From NCBI RefSeq assembly GCF_900009265.2, contig NZ_LR735026.1, forward strand, positions 518,359 through 582,358: a stretch of DNA of 64,000 bases, in the 5' to 3' direction. The translations under genes and the position numbers were made by a program. This stretch comes from Planktothrix paucivesiculata PCC 9631. GTDB taxonomy: Bacteria > Cyanobacteriota > Cyanobacteriia > Cyanobacteriales > Microcoleaceae. The notes under the pieces are model-generated. The model was not told where the DNA came from, did not search any database, and saw only the letters and a program-made list of their open reading frames with translations. Within the stretch, counting starts at the first letter, position 1, and every line of letters starts with the position of its first letter. Shown in pieces: positions 63,698 through 64,000 of the stretch.

Positions 63698-64000
63698 CTA
63701 TCTCACCGGACTCGAACCCGCAGGACATTTTAACCCTTCTCCGGGTACAGGAGTTGAGGACAAAGCCGGGGGTTCGGTGGAGGGTTGATCGGTTTTGCAA
63801 ATATTAGCGATCGCCATTACACCGCCTGCTGTGTGGCTGACAGTCACCACTCCAGCATAACTGGGAAGTCCGTCTTGTCTAGCCGCCGCAGTCATCAACA
63901 CGGTTTCCGCATATTGACCTTCAGTATTCACGCTATAGCGATATTCTCCCGTGTCTAAATTCGCATTCAGAGATAACCCTTGAATAGAGTTGGCAAACTG
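63698..64000 (-). CDS. Type IV pilin-like G/H family protein, 5' part missing
   Basis: The window ends inside this gene. The visible 100 C-terminal residues start QFANSIQGLSLNANLDTGEY, with YAETVLMTAAARQDGLPSYAG, AGGVMAIANICKTDQPS and a C-terminal CPAGSSP. This pattern (a beta-rich domain, a Cys near IC, a proline-rich spacer and CP-GS at the end) is typical of cyanobacterial prepilin-like G/H proteins, which are exported by the type IV pilus machinery. The N-terminal methylation signal and helix lie outside. The frame at the window edge is in phase (codon begins at 64000). Confidence 0.5.
   Translation of the reverse strand, partial: QFANSIQGLSLNANLDTGEYRYSVNTEGQYAETVLMTAAARQDGLPSYAGVVTVSHTAGGVMAIANICKTDQPSTEPPALSSTPVPGEGLKCPAGSSPVR

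Overview
The window comes from a cyanobacterium, probably a filamentous non-heterocystous one of the Planktothrix/Microcoleus type. The evidence is psbD and ycf4 at the left end, a cobA-hemD fusion, the cyanobacterial pilus/motility protein HmpF, dense GCGATCGC (HIP1) octamers, short heptamer tandem repeats and many small palindromic interspersed repeats. The genus is an inference. The window begins inside psbD and ends inside a pilin-like gene.

Layout. 0-12.6 kb is mostly housekeeping: psbD (partial), ycf4, a cyclophilin lipoprotein, a 7TM-like chemoreceptor, a FabF-like ketosynthase, an orphan cytosine-5 methyltransferase, queC, an asparaginase/isoaspartyl peptidase with a 48-residue DUF2256 gene upstream, a TrmJ-like tRNA methyltransferase and a membrane-anchored serine hydrolase. 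12.6-14.5 kb holds a Uma2 gene and two secreted proteins of unknown function. 14.6-24.2 kb is a minus-strand defence operon read as antitoxin-like leader, DUF4007, small BrxF-like protein, BrxC-like ATPase, PglZ and BrxL; four of the five junctions are overlaps or a 6-base gap. It resembles BREX type 4 and the phosphorothioate-dependent Pbe module, but no methyltransferase, PAPS-reductase/BrxP or dnd modification gene lies beside it, and its BrxL lacks the C-terminal Lon-like domain.

24.4-32.9 kb returns to metabolism: a 2Fe-2S ferredoxin, cimA and ilvB (citramalate route to isoleucine; ilvB has a C-terminal zinc-ribbon-like tail), comM, a membrane coiled-coil protein and cobA-hemD. 32.9-47.8 kb is mixed: a broken Phd/PIN toxin-antitoxin pair, a trypsin-like protease with TPRs, an ArgRS-like DALR protein, a Crp-family regulator, hmpF, two further Uma2 genes, mtnP, a family-10-like glycosidase, a bifunctional (p)ppGpp enzyme, a PatD-like protein and a GNAT acetyltransferase. 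48.0-56.8 kb is signalling: a giant 8-PAS/2-GAF histidine kinase whose first GAF looks like a cyanobacteriochrome, its translationally coupled receiver, and a PAS-GGDEF-EAL protein.

57.4-63.7 kb is a second accessory island: a PIN toxin with its likely antitoxin, a decayed IS200/IS605-type remnant, and a coupled pair made of a 1204-residue TPR-CHAT protease with six near-identical 144-bp repeats and a protein with two C-terminal membrane segments. This protease/membrane-protein pair is the best candidate for an undescribed system; its role is inferred from architecture only. No rRNA, tRNA or CRISPR array was recognised. Interspersed repeats repeatedly sit at gene 3' ends and supply the stop codon of four genes, and one repeat is inserted in frame in the CHAT gene.
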